Source: a virus
Reading direction: 5' to 3' (one strand)
Length of the DNA stretch: 26,048 nt
Virus record (IMG/VR): IMGVR_UViG_3300020195_000154
Span: 1 to 26,048 of that record
The notes under the pieces: generated by a model
Database searches by the model: none
What the model was told of the DNA's origin: nothing
The model's input: only the letters and a program-made list of their open reading frames with translations
Part shown: in pieces, positions 1 to 8,050 of the stretch
How the letters are laid out: every line of letters starts with the position of its first letter
Position numbering within the stretch: position 1 is the first letter of the stretch
Position numbers and translations under genes: made by a program

Positions 1-183
1 GCCTTCGGTCGCCTCGGTCCCGACGAGCAGGAGCTGCTGGTCTACGTGAGCGAGCACGGGGTCGCGGGCGCCGCTCGTGAATGGAGCCGCCGCGCCAAGA
101 AGAAGGTGTCGCGACGCCACATCGACGCGCGAGTCGCCCGGATGCGATCTCGCTTCGAGTACTCAGGACTTGGCTGCGAATGA
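1..183 (+). CDS. C-terminal fragment of an HTH (sigma-70 region 4-like) protein
   Basis: This reading frame enters from the left edge and gives the last 60 residues of a protein ending in TGA at 181-183. The visible part runs FGRLGPDEQELLVYVSEHG, then a helical stretch with GAAREWSRRAKKKVSRRHID, then a basic C-terminal helix. The pattern 'L-P-x-E-x-E-L-L ... AA..W...KK.VSRR...AR.ARMRSRF' resembles the helix-turn-helix of sigma-70 region 4 or a phage late regulator of that kind. It would bind DNA through the second helix. Position just upstream of the replication operon fits a transcription regulator, but the N-terminus is missing, so a full sigma factor, an activator and a small HTH protein cannot be told apart. 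Confidence 0.55.
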   Translation, partial: AFGRLGPDEQELLVYVSEHGVAGAAREWSRRAKKKVSRRHIDARVARMRSRFEYSGLGCE

Positions 184-200
184 TCGCGCACCCGCGCTCT

Positions 201-236
201 CGACGGCATAGAGCCCCCAGAGGCGGGACCTCTCGC
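201..236 (+). promoter_or_regulatory. Leader motif shared with the structural-gene leader (copy A)
   Basis: The 190-base gap between the HTH fragment and the gene at 374 holds a segment starting cgacggcatag, followed by a run of five C and ending tctcgc. It matches 15826-15860, upstream of the head genes, at about 30 of 36 positions with one gap. In both places it lies on the same strand and ahead of a rightward operon. A short hairpin (agagg/cctct) sits at its 3' half. It could be a phage promoter, an antitermination site or an operator; no clear -35/-10 pair is visible. The rest of 184-373 holds nothing else I can name. Confidence 0.35.
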
Positions 237-373
237 TCGCCCTTGCCTCTCTCCCCTCCGGAGCACCCGGCCATCGGAGCGTCGCGCGACCGCGATCAGC
301 GTCGCACGCCTCCGTGGCCGGACTTCGGACGCGGGATTCGCGCCGACCAACCGCCCTTTCGGAGCACACACCC

Positions 374-697
374 ATGACCACGGCCGTCTTCCGATTCACG
401 TTCGCATCCGACATGGACCTCCACGATGCCGAGTCCACGTTGCAGCTCTCGATCCTCGCCGCCGAAGGGCTCTTCGGCGAGGCTCGCGTCCGCATGGACG
501 CGTCCTATCTCGCCGACGCGCCGCGCTCGGTGATCCTCGTCGACGGCAGCACGCCCGTCGGTGACGCGATCGTCCGCATCTACACGGGCTTCCTCACCCG
601 TGAGATCGGTGCCGACGGGTTCTCCGTTCGGCGGATGTCCGCGCCACGAACTCCCCCCGCCGCAGCGGCCCGCGGCGTCGCCGGAGTGGCCGCGTGA
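374..697 (+). CDS. Small hypothetical protein at head of the replication operon
   Basis: A 107-residue protein. An upstream in-frame ATG at 314 would add 20 residues of unconvincing R/T-rich sequence, so the ATG at 374 is preferred. The first ~90 residues look folded (alternating hydrophobic strands and one helix; FRFTFASDMDLHDAESTLQL near the N-terminus, then DAIVRIYTGFLTREIG). The last ~17 residues are Ala/Pro-rich and probably disordered. Its stop overlaps the GTG of the next gene (GTGA, 694-697), so the two are translationally coupled. That suggests a partner or accessory role for the Cas4-like nuclease, but I do not recognise the family. Confidence 0.7.
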   Translation: MTTAVFRFTFASDMDLHDAESTLQLSILAAEGLFGEARVRMDASYLADAPRSVILVDGSTPVGDAIVRIYTGFLTREIGADGFSVRRMSAPRTPPAAAARGVAGVAA

Positions 698-1716
698 AGT
701 CGCTCTTGACGTACAGCGCGCTCAACACCTTCCGCAACTGCCCGCGGAAGTACCAGCTCAGGTACGTCGAACATCTCCGACGGCCCGAGCGCCCCGATGC
801 GCTCGCGTTCGGCTCCGTGATCCATGCGGCGCTCGAAGCGTGGTACCGAGCCACGGACGATCCGCATCGGCTCCTCGAGGCTCAGGCGCTGATCGACGGA
901 TCGTTCCCGCTGCGCGACGCCGATCCCGAAGTTCGCCATCACTGGCAGCTGGCGCGAGCGATGGTCGAGGGCTACGCCGCTCGGTACCCAATCGAGCCGT
1001 TCGAGATCGTCGACATCGAGAAGGAGTTCACCGCCGAGATCCGCAACCCCGACACCGGGCGCGAGAGCCAGACGTTCGTGATCGGAGGCAAGGCCGACGG
1101 CATCGTGCGGATGGACGGAGATCTCTATCTCCTCGAGCACAAGACCGCGTCGAGCATCACGTCGGACTACCTCGACCGTCTCTGGACCGACACGCAGATC
1201 GCGCTGTACTCGCACTACCTGCGAGAGCTCGGTTATCCGATCGTCGGCGTTCTCTACAACGTCCTGCTGAAGACCCGGCTTCGGCAACGCGCTGGCGAGA
1301 CGCAGGACGAGTACGAGATCCGTCGCGCCGAACTCGCCGCGAAGAACAAGTCCGGCCGCTCCACCGCGCAGCGCCAGGAACCCGAGACCGACACGGAGTT
1401 CCGCGCTCGGCTCGCCGACTGGCACTCCGCGCCCGGCTCGTTCCACCGCGAGCGCATCTTCCTGTCCGAGGACCGCATGGCCTTGCTGACCGAGGAGGTC
1501 TGGCAGGTCACGCAGCAGTACCTCGATGCGAAGCGCCGCGGGAAGTGGATGCTCAACACTTCGCACTGCTTCAGCTTCCAGCGCCCGTGCGAGTACCTGC
1601 CGCTCTGCCAGTCGGGCTTCAGCACGAACGTGCGCGACAACCTCTACGAGGTCGTGCCGCCGCACGAGGAGCTCACGCAGTTGACGGTCTCCGCAGCCAA
1701 CGACGACTCGTTCTGA
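694..1716 (+). CDS. Cas4/RecB-like PD-(D/E)XK nuclease with Fe-S cysteines
   Basis: A 340-residue protein starting at GTG 694. It has the RecB/Cas4 nuclease layout: an N-terminal SALNTFRNCPRKYQLRY segment with Cys16, the 'AFGSVIHAALEAW' helix with its metal-binding His, Asp135 (KADG), then Glu148-x-Lys150 (LLEHKTA) of the PD-(D/E)XK core. Near the C-terminus Cys292, Cys299 and Cys305 complete a four-cysteine set typical of the [4Fe-4S] cluster of Cas4/AddB-type nucleases. Such proteins are DNA exonucleases, and many phages use them with a recombinase to make single-stranded ends. The neighbouring RecA-like ATPase and ssDNA-binding protein support that recombination role. There is no CRISPR array or Cas1 here, so a CRISPR role is unlikely. 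Confidence 0.9.
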   Translation: MKSLLTYSALNTFRNCPRKYQLRYVEHLRRPERPDALAFGSVIHAALEAWYRATDDPHRLLEAQALIDGSFPLRDADPEVRHHWQLARAMVEGYAARYPIEPFEIVDIEKEFTAEIRNPDTGRESQTFVIGGKADGIVRMDGDLYLLEHKTASSITSDYLDRLWTDTQIALYSHYLRELGYPIVGVLYNVLLKTRLRQRAGETQDEYEIRRAELAAKNKSGRSTAQRQEPETDTEFRARLADWHSAPGSFHRERIFLSEDRMALLTEEVWQVTQQYLDAKRRGKWMLNTSHCFSFQRPCEYLPLCQSGFSTNVRDNLYEVVPPHEELTQLTVSAANDDSF

Positions 1717-1753
1717 CCCTTCCCCCGGAACCCGAACCGGAGCGTGATCCCCC

Positions 1754-2512
1754 ATGCCCATCGCCTTGCCCACGACCAAGTCGACGCCGACATCGACACT
1801 CGCCACGAAGACCACTTTGATCTACGGACAGCCGAAGATCGGGAAGTCGACCTTCGCCAGCCAGTTCCCCGACGCGCTCTTCCTCGAGTGCGAGCCCGGC
1901 CTCAGCGAACTGTCGGTCTTCAAGATCCCGACCTATTCGTGGGAGGACTTCCTCGCCGCGTGCAAGCTCGTCGCCGCGGGCGACCACCAGTTCAAGACCA
2001 TCGTCGTCGACACCGCCGACAACGCGTTCAAGCTCTGCTCGGACCACGTCTGCGCGAAGCACAACGTCGAGTACGAGGGCGATCTCCCGCACGGCAAGGG
2101 CTGGTCGTTCGTGAAGAACGAGTGGCATCGCGTCCTCACCCGCCTCGCGAGCCTGCCGTACGGACTGGTCTTGATAAGCCACGCGATCGATCGCCAGATC
2201 GAGACCCGGACCGGCGACTTCACGAAGACGCTGCCGAGCCTTCCGGATCGCGCTCGGCATGTCGTCCTCGGCCTCGTCGACATGATCCTCTTCTGCGACA
2301 CGGTCGCGCGGAAGGACGAGCGCGGCCAGTCGACCGTGCATCGCGTCATCCGAACGAAGCCGCACCCGACATACGAAGCGGGCGACCGCACCGGCCGCCT
2401 GCCCGACACCTTGCCGCTCGACTACGCCGCCTTCGCCCAGTGCTTCGAGGCGCCGGCAATCGCCACACCCACCACGAATCCCCCCACGACCAGGAAGGAC
2501 ACGCAGCGATGA
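1754..2512 (+). CDS. RecA-fold phage ATPase (Sak4-like recombinase / AAA_24)
   Basis: A 252-residue P-loop ATPase. Walker A is GQPKIGKST at residues 25-33; Walker B is FKTIVVDTAD with Asp86. Further RecA-fold features are the 'LVLISHAIDRQIETRTGDF' strand-loop and the C-terminal strand with DMILFCDTV. This is the pattern of phage nucleotide-binding proteins of the Sak4/AAA_24 group, short RecA-like enzymes that act in single-strand annealing or strand exchange together with a phage SSB. It sits between a Cas4-like exonuclease and a DUF669 protein, the usual company of this family. ATG 1754 is the first good start; the stop overlaps the next ATG by 4 bases. Confidence 0.88.
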   Translation: MPIALPTTKSTPTSTLATKTTLIYGQPKIGKSTFASQFPDALFLECEPGLSELSVFKIPTYSWEDFLAACKLVAAGDHQFKTIVVDTADNAFKLCSDHVCAKHNVEYEGDLPHGKGWSFVKNEWHRVLTRLASLPYGLVLISHAIDRQIETRTGDFTKTLPSLPDRARHVVLGLVDMILFCDTVARKDERGQSTVHRVIRTKPHPTYEAGDRTGRLPDTLPLDYAAFAQCFEAPAIATPTTNPPTTRKDTQR

Positions 2513-3036
2513 CCACGACCTTCGCCAACGGTTCCGCACATCCCGACGGCTTCGAACCCGAAGAGCGAGGCGGTGCATTCGGAGCCCCGAGCCGAGGCGC
2601 ACCGGCCGCCGACCTCAGCGCCTTCGACGCCGACTACGACGGCGTCGAGGCGCCGAGCCATGACGACGTGCCCGACGGGAAGTATCAGGTCCGCGTGCAT
2701 CGCGTCGAGCTCGGCCAGAGCCAGGCGGGCGATCCGATGCTCAAGTGGGATCTCGTCGTCATCTCCGGCTCGCACGCGGGTCGCCACGTCTTCAAGAACT
2801 CGGTGATCACGCAGAAGTCGCTGCCGTTCGTGAAGGGCGACCTCGAGACGCTCGGAGTCCGCCTCGCGAAGTTCAGCGACCTGCCGCGTCACCTCGACGC
2901 GCTGCTCGACCAGACGATCGAGATCACCCAACGGACCAAGGGCGAGTACCGGAACGTCTACCTCAACCGCCGCATCGCCGTCCCTTCCGGGGCGCGTGAC
3001 GTCGGCGCTCGTGGCGACGACTCCATTCCGTTCTGA
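2509..3036 (+). CDS. DUF669-type phage ssDNA-binding protein
   Basis: A 175-residue protein starting at ATG 2509, inside the stop of the ATPase gene (ATGA). The first ~50 residues are Gly/Ala/Asp-rich linker; residues ~52-155 form the conserved core (VPDGKYQVRVHRVELGQS, then KWDLVVISG...GRHVFKNSVI, then LGVRLAKFSDLP and KGEYRNVYLNRR), matching phage DUF669 proteins that act as single-stranded DNA-binding proteins. The C-terminus is GDDSIPF, very close to the DDDIPF tip of bacterial SSB, which recruits helicases and repair proteins. It most likely coats ssDNA during recombination and replication and docks host factors. An AAGGA Shine-Dalgarno lies in the end of the previous gene. Confidence 0.88.
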   Translation: MTTTFANGSAHPDGFEPEERGGAFGAPSRGAPAADLSAFDADYDGVEAPSHDDVPDGKYQVRVHRVELGQSQAGDPMLKWDLVVISGSHAGRHVFKNSVITQKSLPFVKGDLETLGVRLAKFSDLPRHLDALLDQTIEITQRTKGEYRNVYLNRRIAVPSGARDVGARGDDSIPF

Positions 3037-3088
3037 GCGCCCTCCCGCGCCTCTCGCACACCGACCGTCGTGGGGCCACCTCTCAAGT

Positions 3089-3109
3089 CCCCGGCTTCCT
3101 TCACCGGGG
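3089..3109 (+). terminator. Weak hairpin between ssDNA-binding and ERCC4 genes
   Basis: A 6-bp perfect stem (ccccgg at 3089-3094, ccgggg at 3104-3109) with a 9-base loop lies in the 124-base gap after the DUF669 gene. No T-run follows. It could be an attenuator or mRNA-stability element; evidence is only the pairing. Confidence 0.25.
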
Positions 3110-3160
3110 TCGGGGACCGGAGGTCGGCTTGGCCCTCCTGTTCACGGAAGGACACCGCAG

Positions 3161-3628
3161 ATGGATTTCCGGATCGTCATCGACACCCGCGAGCAGCATC
3201 CCTACGGGTTCTCGTGCGCGACCGAGCGCCGCAAGCTCGACGCGGGCGACTACTCGGTCGCGGGCTGCGAGTCGCAGATCGCCGTCGAGCGGAAGAGCCT
3301 TGCCGACTTCGTCCACACCGTCATCCATGACGCCGATCGCTTCCGATCCGAACTGGGGCGGCTGGAGACCTACACGCTCGCTTGCATCGTCGTGGAGGCC
3401 GACCTCGATGCGGTGCTCCGCGGGCATCGGCAGTCCGATCTCCGCATGGTGACACCGGGGGCGGTCCTCGGTGCCGCCCTCAATATCTCGATCCGACATC
3501 ACATCCCCGTCCAGTGGTGCGGAAGCCGTCAGGCCGCCTGCGCATTCACCGAGCAGTTCCTCCGCATGGCGGTCCGCGAGGGTGTCCTCTCCCTTCCAAG
3601 TGCCGGATCGGGGGTGTCCAATGCCTGA
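3161..3628 (+). CDS. ERCC4/XPF-family nuclease, single domain
   Basis: A 155-residue protein that is essentially one ERCC4 nuclease domain. Motifs in order: IDTREQ with Asp8 and Glu11, LDAGDYSVAG with Gly29-Asp30, and VERKSLADF with Glu43-Arg-Lys45 and Asp49, the XPF-type GD...ERKxxxD active site. Family members cut branched or flap DNA in a metal-dependent way; here it probably resolves recombination or replication intermediates. The ATG at 3161 follows a good AAGGA site (ggaaggacaccgcag), almost the same leader as at 2509; an upstream in-frame start at 2996 would read through the non-coding gap. There is no helicase or HhH tail, as is usual for phage versions. It overlaps the next gene by 8 bases. 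Confidence 0.88.
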   Translation: MDFRIVIDTREQHPYGFSCATERRKLDAGDYSVAGCESQIAVERKSLADFVHTVIHDADRFRSELGRLETYTLACIVVEADLDAVLRGHRQSDLRMVTPGAVLGAALNISIRHHIPVQWCGSRQAACAFTEQFLRMAVREGVLSLPSAGSGVSNA

Positions 3629-5729
3629 CGTCGTCACCGGCACGGTCGAGCGGACCTACTACAGCGACGCGGCGTTCTCGGCTGGCATGCTCCGCACCGA
3701 CGACGGCGCGAAGGTGCGGTTCCGCGGCAAGTTCTATGCCGCCGCTGGGGATCGGCTCTCCGCGATCGGCACGTGGACGATCGACCCGAAGTACGGCCAC
3801 CAGTTCGAGGTGAAGGAGCTCGACTACGAGCTGCCGCAGACGCCCGAAGGGATCGTCAACTATCTCGCCAAGCATCCCGCGTTCGAGGGGATCGGCGAGA
3901 AGACCGCGAAGCGAATCGTCGACGCGCTGCGGGAGGGCGAGTCGCTGGATGAACTGCTGCGCGGTCGGCCCGCTGATCTCCTCCGCGCCGGAGTGCCGAA
4001 GCGCGTGGTCGAGACCCTCGCCACTGCATGGAACGAGCACGCCAGCGAGAACGCGGTCCGGTCCTACCTCGCGGGCTTCGGACTGACGCACCACCAGATG
4101 GAGACGCTGCTCGGGAAGTTCGGCACGAGCATCGTCTCGATGCTGAAGCACGATCCGTACCTCCTCATCAAGCACCTCTTCGGCTACGGCTTCACGCGCG
4201 TCGACCAGATCGCCCTCAAGATGGGGATCGCGAAGACCCATCCCGGACGCATCGAGGCGGCGCTCTCCCACAGCCTCTCCGAGCAGGTGAACGACGGGCA
4301 CACCTGGACGGCGGGCGCCGACCTCGTCGACAAGGCCAACGAACTGCTGATCATCGACTCGCTCGACAGCCGCGATCTCATCCAGGCGGCCGGGAACCGA
4401 CTCATCGAGCGCGGCGATCTCGTCGCGGACGGCAACGCCGTGACGTCGCCGGGCATCCAGAAGGACGAGCTCCTCATCCGCGACGCGCTCGCTCGACACG
4501 CGTGGCTTCAGCCGGAGCGGATGTTCGACTCGGTGGTCGAGACCGATCTCGGCGACGACCAGCGCGAGGCCTGCCGCACCTCGCGCGGCAGCCGGATCAG
4601 CGTGATCTCGGGCGGCGCTGGCACCGGCAAGACGTTCGTTGTCGCCCGCATCGCCGCCGCATGCCGCCGCTCGGGACATGTGCTTTCGCTCTGCGCGCCG
4701 ACCGGCAAGGCCGCCAAGCGCATCGAACAGCTTCTGGCGAGACACGGAGTCGACGCGTCGGCATCCACGATCCACCGGCTCCTTGGCTACAACGGCATCG
4801 AGTTCCGCGAGGGCATCCTCGCCGCCGATGTCGTCGTCGTCGACGAGTTCTCGATGGTCGACGTCCGGCTCATGGCCGAGCTCCTTCGGCACATCGACCT
4901 CGGCCGCACGCAGCTGATCCTCGTCGGCGACCACCATCAGCTCCCGCCGGTCGGACCCGGCAACGTGCTCCGAGACATCATTGAGCACGGCCTCGCGCCC
5001 TCCACGGTGATGACGAAGGTCCACCGCCATGCGGGGGCGCTCAAGACCAACAGCGTCGGCGTCCTCGACGGCGAGATCGGCCGAAGCGCCGAGGACGACC
5101 GGTCCCGCTGGATCGTCGTCGACAGCTTCCGCGAGGCAGCGGCGATCAAGAGTCACCTGCGGGACCTCATCCTCGACGAGATTCCACGGCGCTTCGGGTT
5201 CGACGCGATCGCCGACGTCCAGATCATCACGCCCGAGCATCGCGGCGACCTCGGCACCAAGTCCATCAACCAGATGATGCAGTACCTGCTGTTCGGCTCG
5301 GTCGACGGCAGGTTCGCCGTCGGCGACAAGGTGATCCAGACCAAGAACGACTACGACATCAACGTGATGAACGGGACGATCGGATTCGTCCGAGAGGTCA
5401 AGAAGGACGGCGTGACGATCGAGTTCGAGGCCAGCGGCACCCACACGATCGACTGGGGCAAGGCGAAGCTGATCGAGCTCGCCTACGCGCTCACGGCCCA
5501 CAAGGCGCAGGGCAGCGAGTTTCCCTGCGCGGTCGTCCTCTGCCACAAGTCGCACTTCTTCGCCGACCGCAACTGGCTCTACACGGCGGTCACCCGGGCG
5601 TCGAACACCTGCGTCCTTGTCGGTGACGACTACGGCCTGCGACGTGCGGCCCGGCATGTCCGGAACATGAACCGCCGCACGCTCCTGAGCCTGTGGGCGG
5701 GCCGCGATCGCACGGAGGCCGCGGCATGA
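3621..5729 (+). CDS. RecD2-like SF1B DNA helicase
   Basis: A 702-residue helicase. The N-terminal ~300 residues resemble RecD2: a beta-rich OB-like start, then helix-hairpin-helix segments (FEGIGEKTAKRIVDAL; DPYLLIKHLFGYGFTRVDQIA). The helicase core has motif I GGAGTGKT (331-338), motif II DEFSM (Asp408-Glu409), motif III GDHHQLPPVGPGNVL, then a C-terminal UvrD/SH3-like region with AYALTAHKAQGSEF (621-634) and WLYTAVTRAS. RecD2 enzymes unwind DNA 5'-3' without RecBC. ATG 3621 overlaps the ERCC4 stop by 8 bases; the stop overlaps the primase ATG by 4. It likely serves as the replicative or recombination helicase partner. About 700 residues is normal for RecD2. Confidence 0.92.
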   Translation: MPDVVTGTVERTYYSDAAFSAGMLRTDDGAKVRFRGKFYAAAGDRLSAIGTWTIDPKYGHQFEVKELDYELPQTPEGIVNYLAKHPAFEGIGEKTAKRIVDALREGESLDELLRGRPADLLRAGVPKRVVETLATAWNEHASENAVRSYLAGFGLTHHQMETLLGKFGTSIVSMLKHDPYLLIKHLFGYGFTRVDQIALKMGIAKTHPGRIEAALSHSLSEQVNDGHTWTAGADLVDKANELLIIDSLDSRDLIQAAGNRLIERGDLVADGNAVTSPGIQKDELLIRDALARHAWLQPERMFDSVVETDLGDDQREACRTSRGSRISVISGGAGTGKTFVVARIAAACRRSGHVLSLCAPTGKAAKRIEQLLARHGVDASASTIHRLLGYNGIEFREGILAADVVVVDEFSMVDVRLMAELLRHIDLGRTQLILVGDHHQLPPVGPGNVLRDIIEHGLAPSTVMTKVHRHAGALKTNSVGVLDGEIGRSAEDDRSRWIVVDSFREAAAIKSHLRDLILDEIPRRFGFDAIADVQIITPEHRGDLGTKSINQMMQYLLFGSVDGRFAVGDKVIQTKNDYDINVMNGTIGFVREVKKDGVTIEFEASGTHTIDWGKAKLIELAYALTAHKAQGSEFPCAVVLCHKSHFFADRNWLYTAVTRASNTCVLVGDDYGLRRAARHVRNMNRRTLLSLWAGRDRTEAAA

Positions 5730-8050
5730 ACGCGACCTGCGAGACCCCTGCAACGACGATCGATCGGCTCGCGCTCCTCGAATGGCTGCGCCCGAACTGC
5801 GAGCCGGATCGGGTCGCGCTGCTCTACCCGAAGCGCGGCGGCGAGCTTTCTCCCGGCTGGGTGATGTCGCAGCAGGACGCCGATCGCGCGATCGCGGCGT
5901 ATCGCGACGGAACGCTCGACGCGGAGTCGTTCCAGTCGACGACCAAGAATGGCAAGGCGTACCGGATCAAGGACGCGGTGCGCCTCGGGCTGGTCCCCCA
6001 TCGCAATGGCCGCGTGCTGACCTTCTGCGTCGATCTCGACGACCACGCGGGCGACGGCGGCACGGTGCATCTCGCCTCGGCCATCGGTCGCTTCTTCGGT
6101 GCAGCACCCATCGTCTTCACGTCGAAGGGCGGCAAGGGCCTCCACTGCTTTTTCCGAATCGCGCAGCCGATCGAGGCAGAGGCCTTCGTCGCGTGGTCCC
6201 GCGCCTGGGGGTTCAACCGCCAAGGCGAGCCGGAGGTGTTTCCGAAGACCCCGAAGAACTCGCAGGCGTGGCTTCCGAACGAGCCCAATGAGCACCGCGG
6301 CGACGCCTACGTCTCGGGCACGTTCGAGACCTGCGTCGTCGCGGCGCTCCCGAAGCCACCGACCACGAAGTTCACGACCACGACCCTTCACTTCCTGCGC
6401 GGATTCGCCCGGCAGCCCGGTCGCAACGAGGCGCTGAACAAGGCGGCATTCGAGCTTGGGTCGAAGCGTGTCTCGCGTCCCGAGGCATCGGAACTCTGCA
6501 TGTTCGGGGCTCGGCTGTGCGGGCTGCTGGCGGAGGAGCCTGAGCAGACTCGTGCCACGTTTGACAGCGGCTACGAGGCTGGCGCGAAGTCTGCACCGGC
6601 TGCGGACGCTTCGGACGGCCATGACGGCCATGACGGGATCAACGCGGTGCCCAAGTTCCGTCGGCTCGACGGCATCGGCAACGGCGAGCGCTTCGTCGAC
6701 CAGCACGGGCAGGATGTCCGGTTCTCCTACGAGCTCGACTCCTGGCTCGTGTGGTCCGGCAAGCGATGGTCGGTCGATGCGCAGGCGGAGGTCGAGGCGA
6801 AGGCGAAGAAGACGGCACGGCTGATCCTCAAGGAGATGGAGCGAGCCCTCGAGGAAGCCCGCGAGGCGGGCAAGACGGACGACGAGCTCGAGGCGATCGA
6901 ATCGGCCTACCGCAAGCAGTACGTGTCGGCCGCCCGGGTCCACGGCGTCCGCGACATGCTCACGATGGCGCAGTCGGAGCCGGGCGTGAAGGTGTCGGTC
7001 GCACAGATCGACGCTGGCCACATGCTCCTCAACGTCCGCAACGGGACGATTGATCTGACGACGGGCAGGCTCCGGCCGCACCAGCGATCCGACGGCATCA
7101 CGAAGATCGCGCCGGCATCGTTTGATCCCGACGCCGACTCCACGCTCTGGCAGTCGTTCCTCGACCGCATCTTCGCCGGCGACGAGGAGCTCATCGCCTA
7201 CATCCAGCGTGCCGTCGGCTACTCGCTCACGGGCCAGGTCGGCGAGCAGTGCCTCTTCTTCCTCCACGGCACGGGGCAGAACGGCAAGTCGGTCTTCATT
7301 CAGACGCTGCTCTCTGTCCTCGGCGAGTACGCCCAGAAGGCGCCGACCGAGATGATCATGAAGCAGGACCGGGCGTCCGGCGGCGGCGCGACGCCCGACA
7401 TGGCGAGGTTGCGCGGGGTTCGACTGGCCGTTACCGCGGAGCTCGACGAGGACCAGCGGATGGGCGAGGCCAAGGTCAAGGACCTGACCGGCGCTGACCG
7501 CATCGTCGCGCGGAAGCTCTACTGCGAGCCTGTCGAGTTCGATCCCACGCACAAGCTCTGGATCTATGGCAACCACAAGCCGTCGATCCGGGGCACCGAC
7601 GACGGCATCTGGCGGCGCATGCGGCTCGTGCCCTTCGCCGTGACGATCCCCAACGCGGAGAAGGACCCGCACCTCGTCGACAAGCTCCAGCTTGAGCGCG
7701 ACGGCATCCTCGCGTGGGCCGTTCGAGGCTGCCTCGAGTGGCAACGCGACGGGCTCGGTCTTCCCCACGCGGTGGCCAGTGCCACGGAGGCCTACCGCGG
7801 CGAGAGCGATCGACTGGCGACATTTCTCGACGAGTGCTGCGTCGTCGGCCAGTGGGCCAGCGTCGGCAAGAGCGACCTCTACTCGGCCTACGAGGCGTGG
7901 TGCCGGGAGTCGGGCGAGCACGCCATCAGCAAGAAGCGGCTGGGCATCCGGCTCACCGAGCGCGGGTTTGCGGAGCGCCGAGACATGCGCCAGCGCTCGT
8001 GGGTCGGCCTCGGGCTGATCGAAGGAGGGCTGCTGCATGCCTCCGCATGA
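5726..8050 (+). CDS. Primase-polymerase (AEP) / SF3 helicase fusion, P4/D5 type
   Basis: A 774-residue two-part replication protein. Residues ~1-220 carry an archaeo-eukaryotic primase-like domain: VDLDDH with Asp103 and Asp105, then SKGGKGLHCFF (133 onwards), the catalytic hDhD and sxH motifs. Residues ~355-395 are a charged helical, coiled-coil-like linker. The D5_N region follows (MLLNVRNGTIDLTTG), then an SF3 helicase: Walker A GTGQNGKS (515-522), Walker B-like VTAELDED and the IYGNHKPSIRG...GIWRRMRLVPF block. A winged-helix-like C-terminus ends the protein. Such proteins prime and unwind phage or plasmid origins; the repeat block directly downstream is a natural target. A slightly longer ATG at 5693 is possible, but the ATGA overlap at 5726 is favoured. 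Confidence 0.92.
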   Translation: MNATCETPATTIDRLALLEWLRPNCEPDRVALLYPKRGGELSPGWVMSQQDADRAIAAYRDGTLDAESFQSTTKNGKAYRIKDAVRLGLVPHRNGRVLTFCVDLDDHAGDGGTVHLASAIGRFFGAAPIVFTSKGGKGLHCFFRIAQPIEAEAFVAWSRAWGFNRQGEPEVFPKTPKNSQAWLPNEPNEHRGDAYVSGTFETCVVAALPKPPTTKFTTTTLHFLRGFARQPGRNEALNKAAFELGSKRVSRPEASELCMFGARLCGLLAEEPEQTRATFDSGYEAGAKSAPAADASDGHDGHDGINAVPKFRRLDGIGNGERFVDQHGQDVRFSYELDSWLVWSGKRWSVDAQAEVEAKAKKTARLILKEMERALEEAREAGKTDDELEAIESAYRKQYVSAARVHGVRDMLTMAQSEPGVKVSVAQIDAGHMLLNVRNGTIDLTTGRLRPHQRSDGITKIAPASFDPDADSTLWQSFLDRIFAGDEELIAYIQRAVGYSLTGQVGEQCLFFLHGTGQNGKSVFIQTLLSVLGEYAQKAPTEMIMKQDRASGGGATPDMARLRGVRLAVTAELDEDQRMGEAKVKDLTGADRIVARKLYCEPVEFDPTHKLWIYGNHKPSIRGTDDGIWRRMRLVPFAVTIPNAEKDPHLVDKLQLERDGILAWAVRGCLEWQRDGLGLPHAVASATEAYRGESDRLATFLDECCVVGQWASVGKSDLYSAYEAWCRESGEHAISKKRLGIRLTERGFAERRDMRQRSWVGLGLIEGGLLHASA

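Noticed and set aside
694-1716. Cas4 of a CRISPR system
   Set aside because: No Cas1/Cas2 or array; neighbours are phage recombination genes.
3546-5753. 735-residue open frame antisense to the RecD2-like helicase
   Set aside because: Composition is Arg/Val/Asp/Leu shadow sequence, and the sense strand has complete helicase motifs. High GC leaves antisense frames open.
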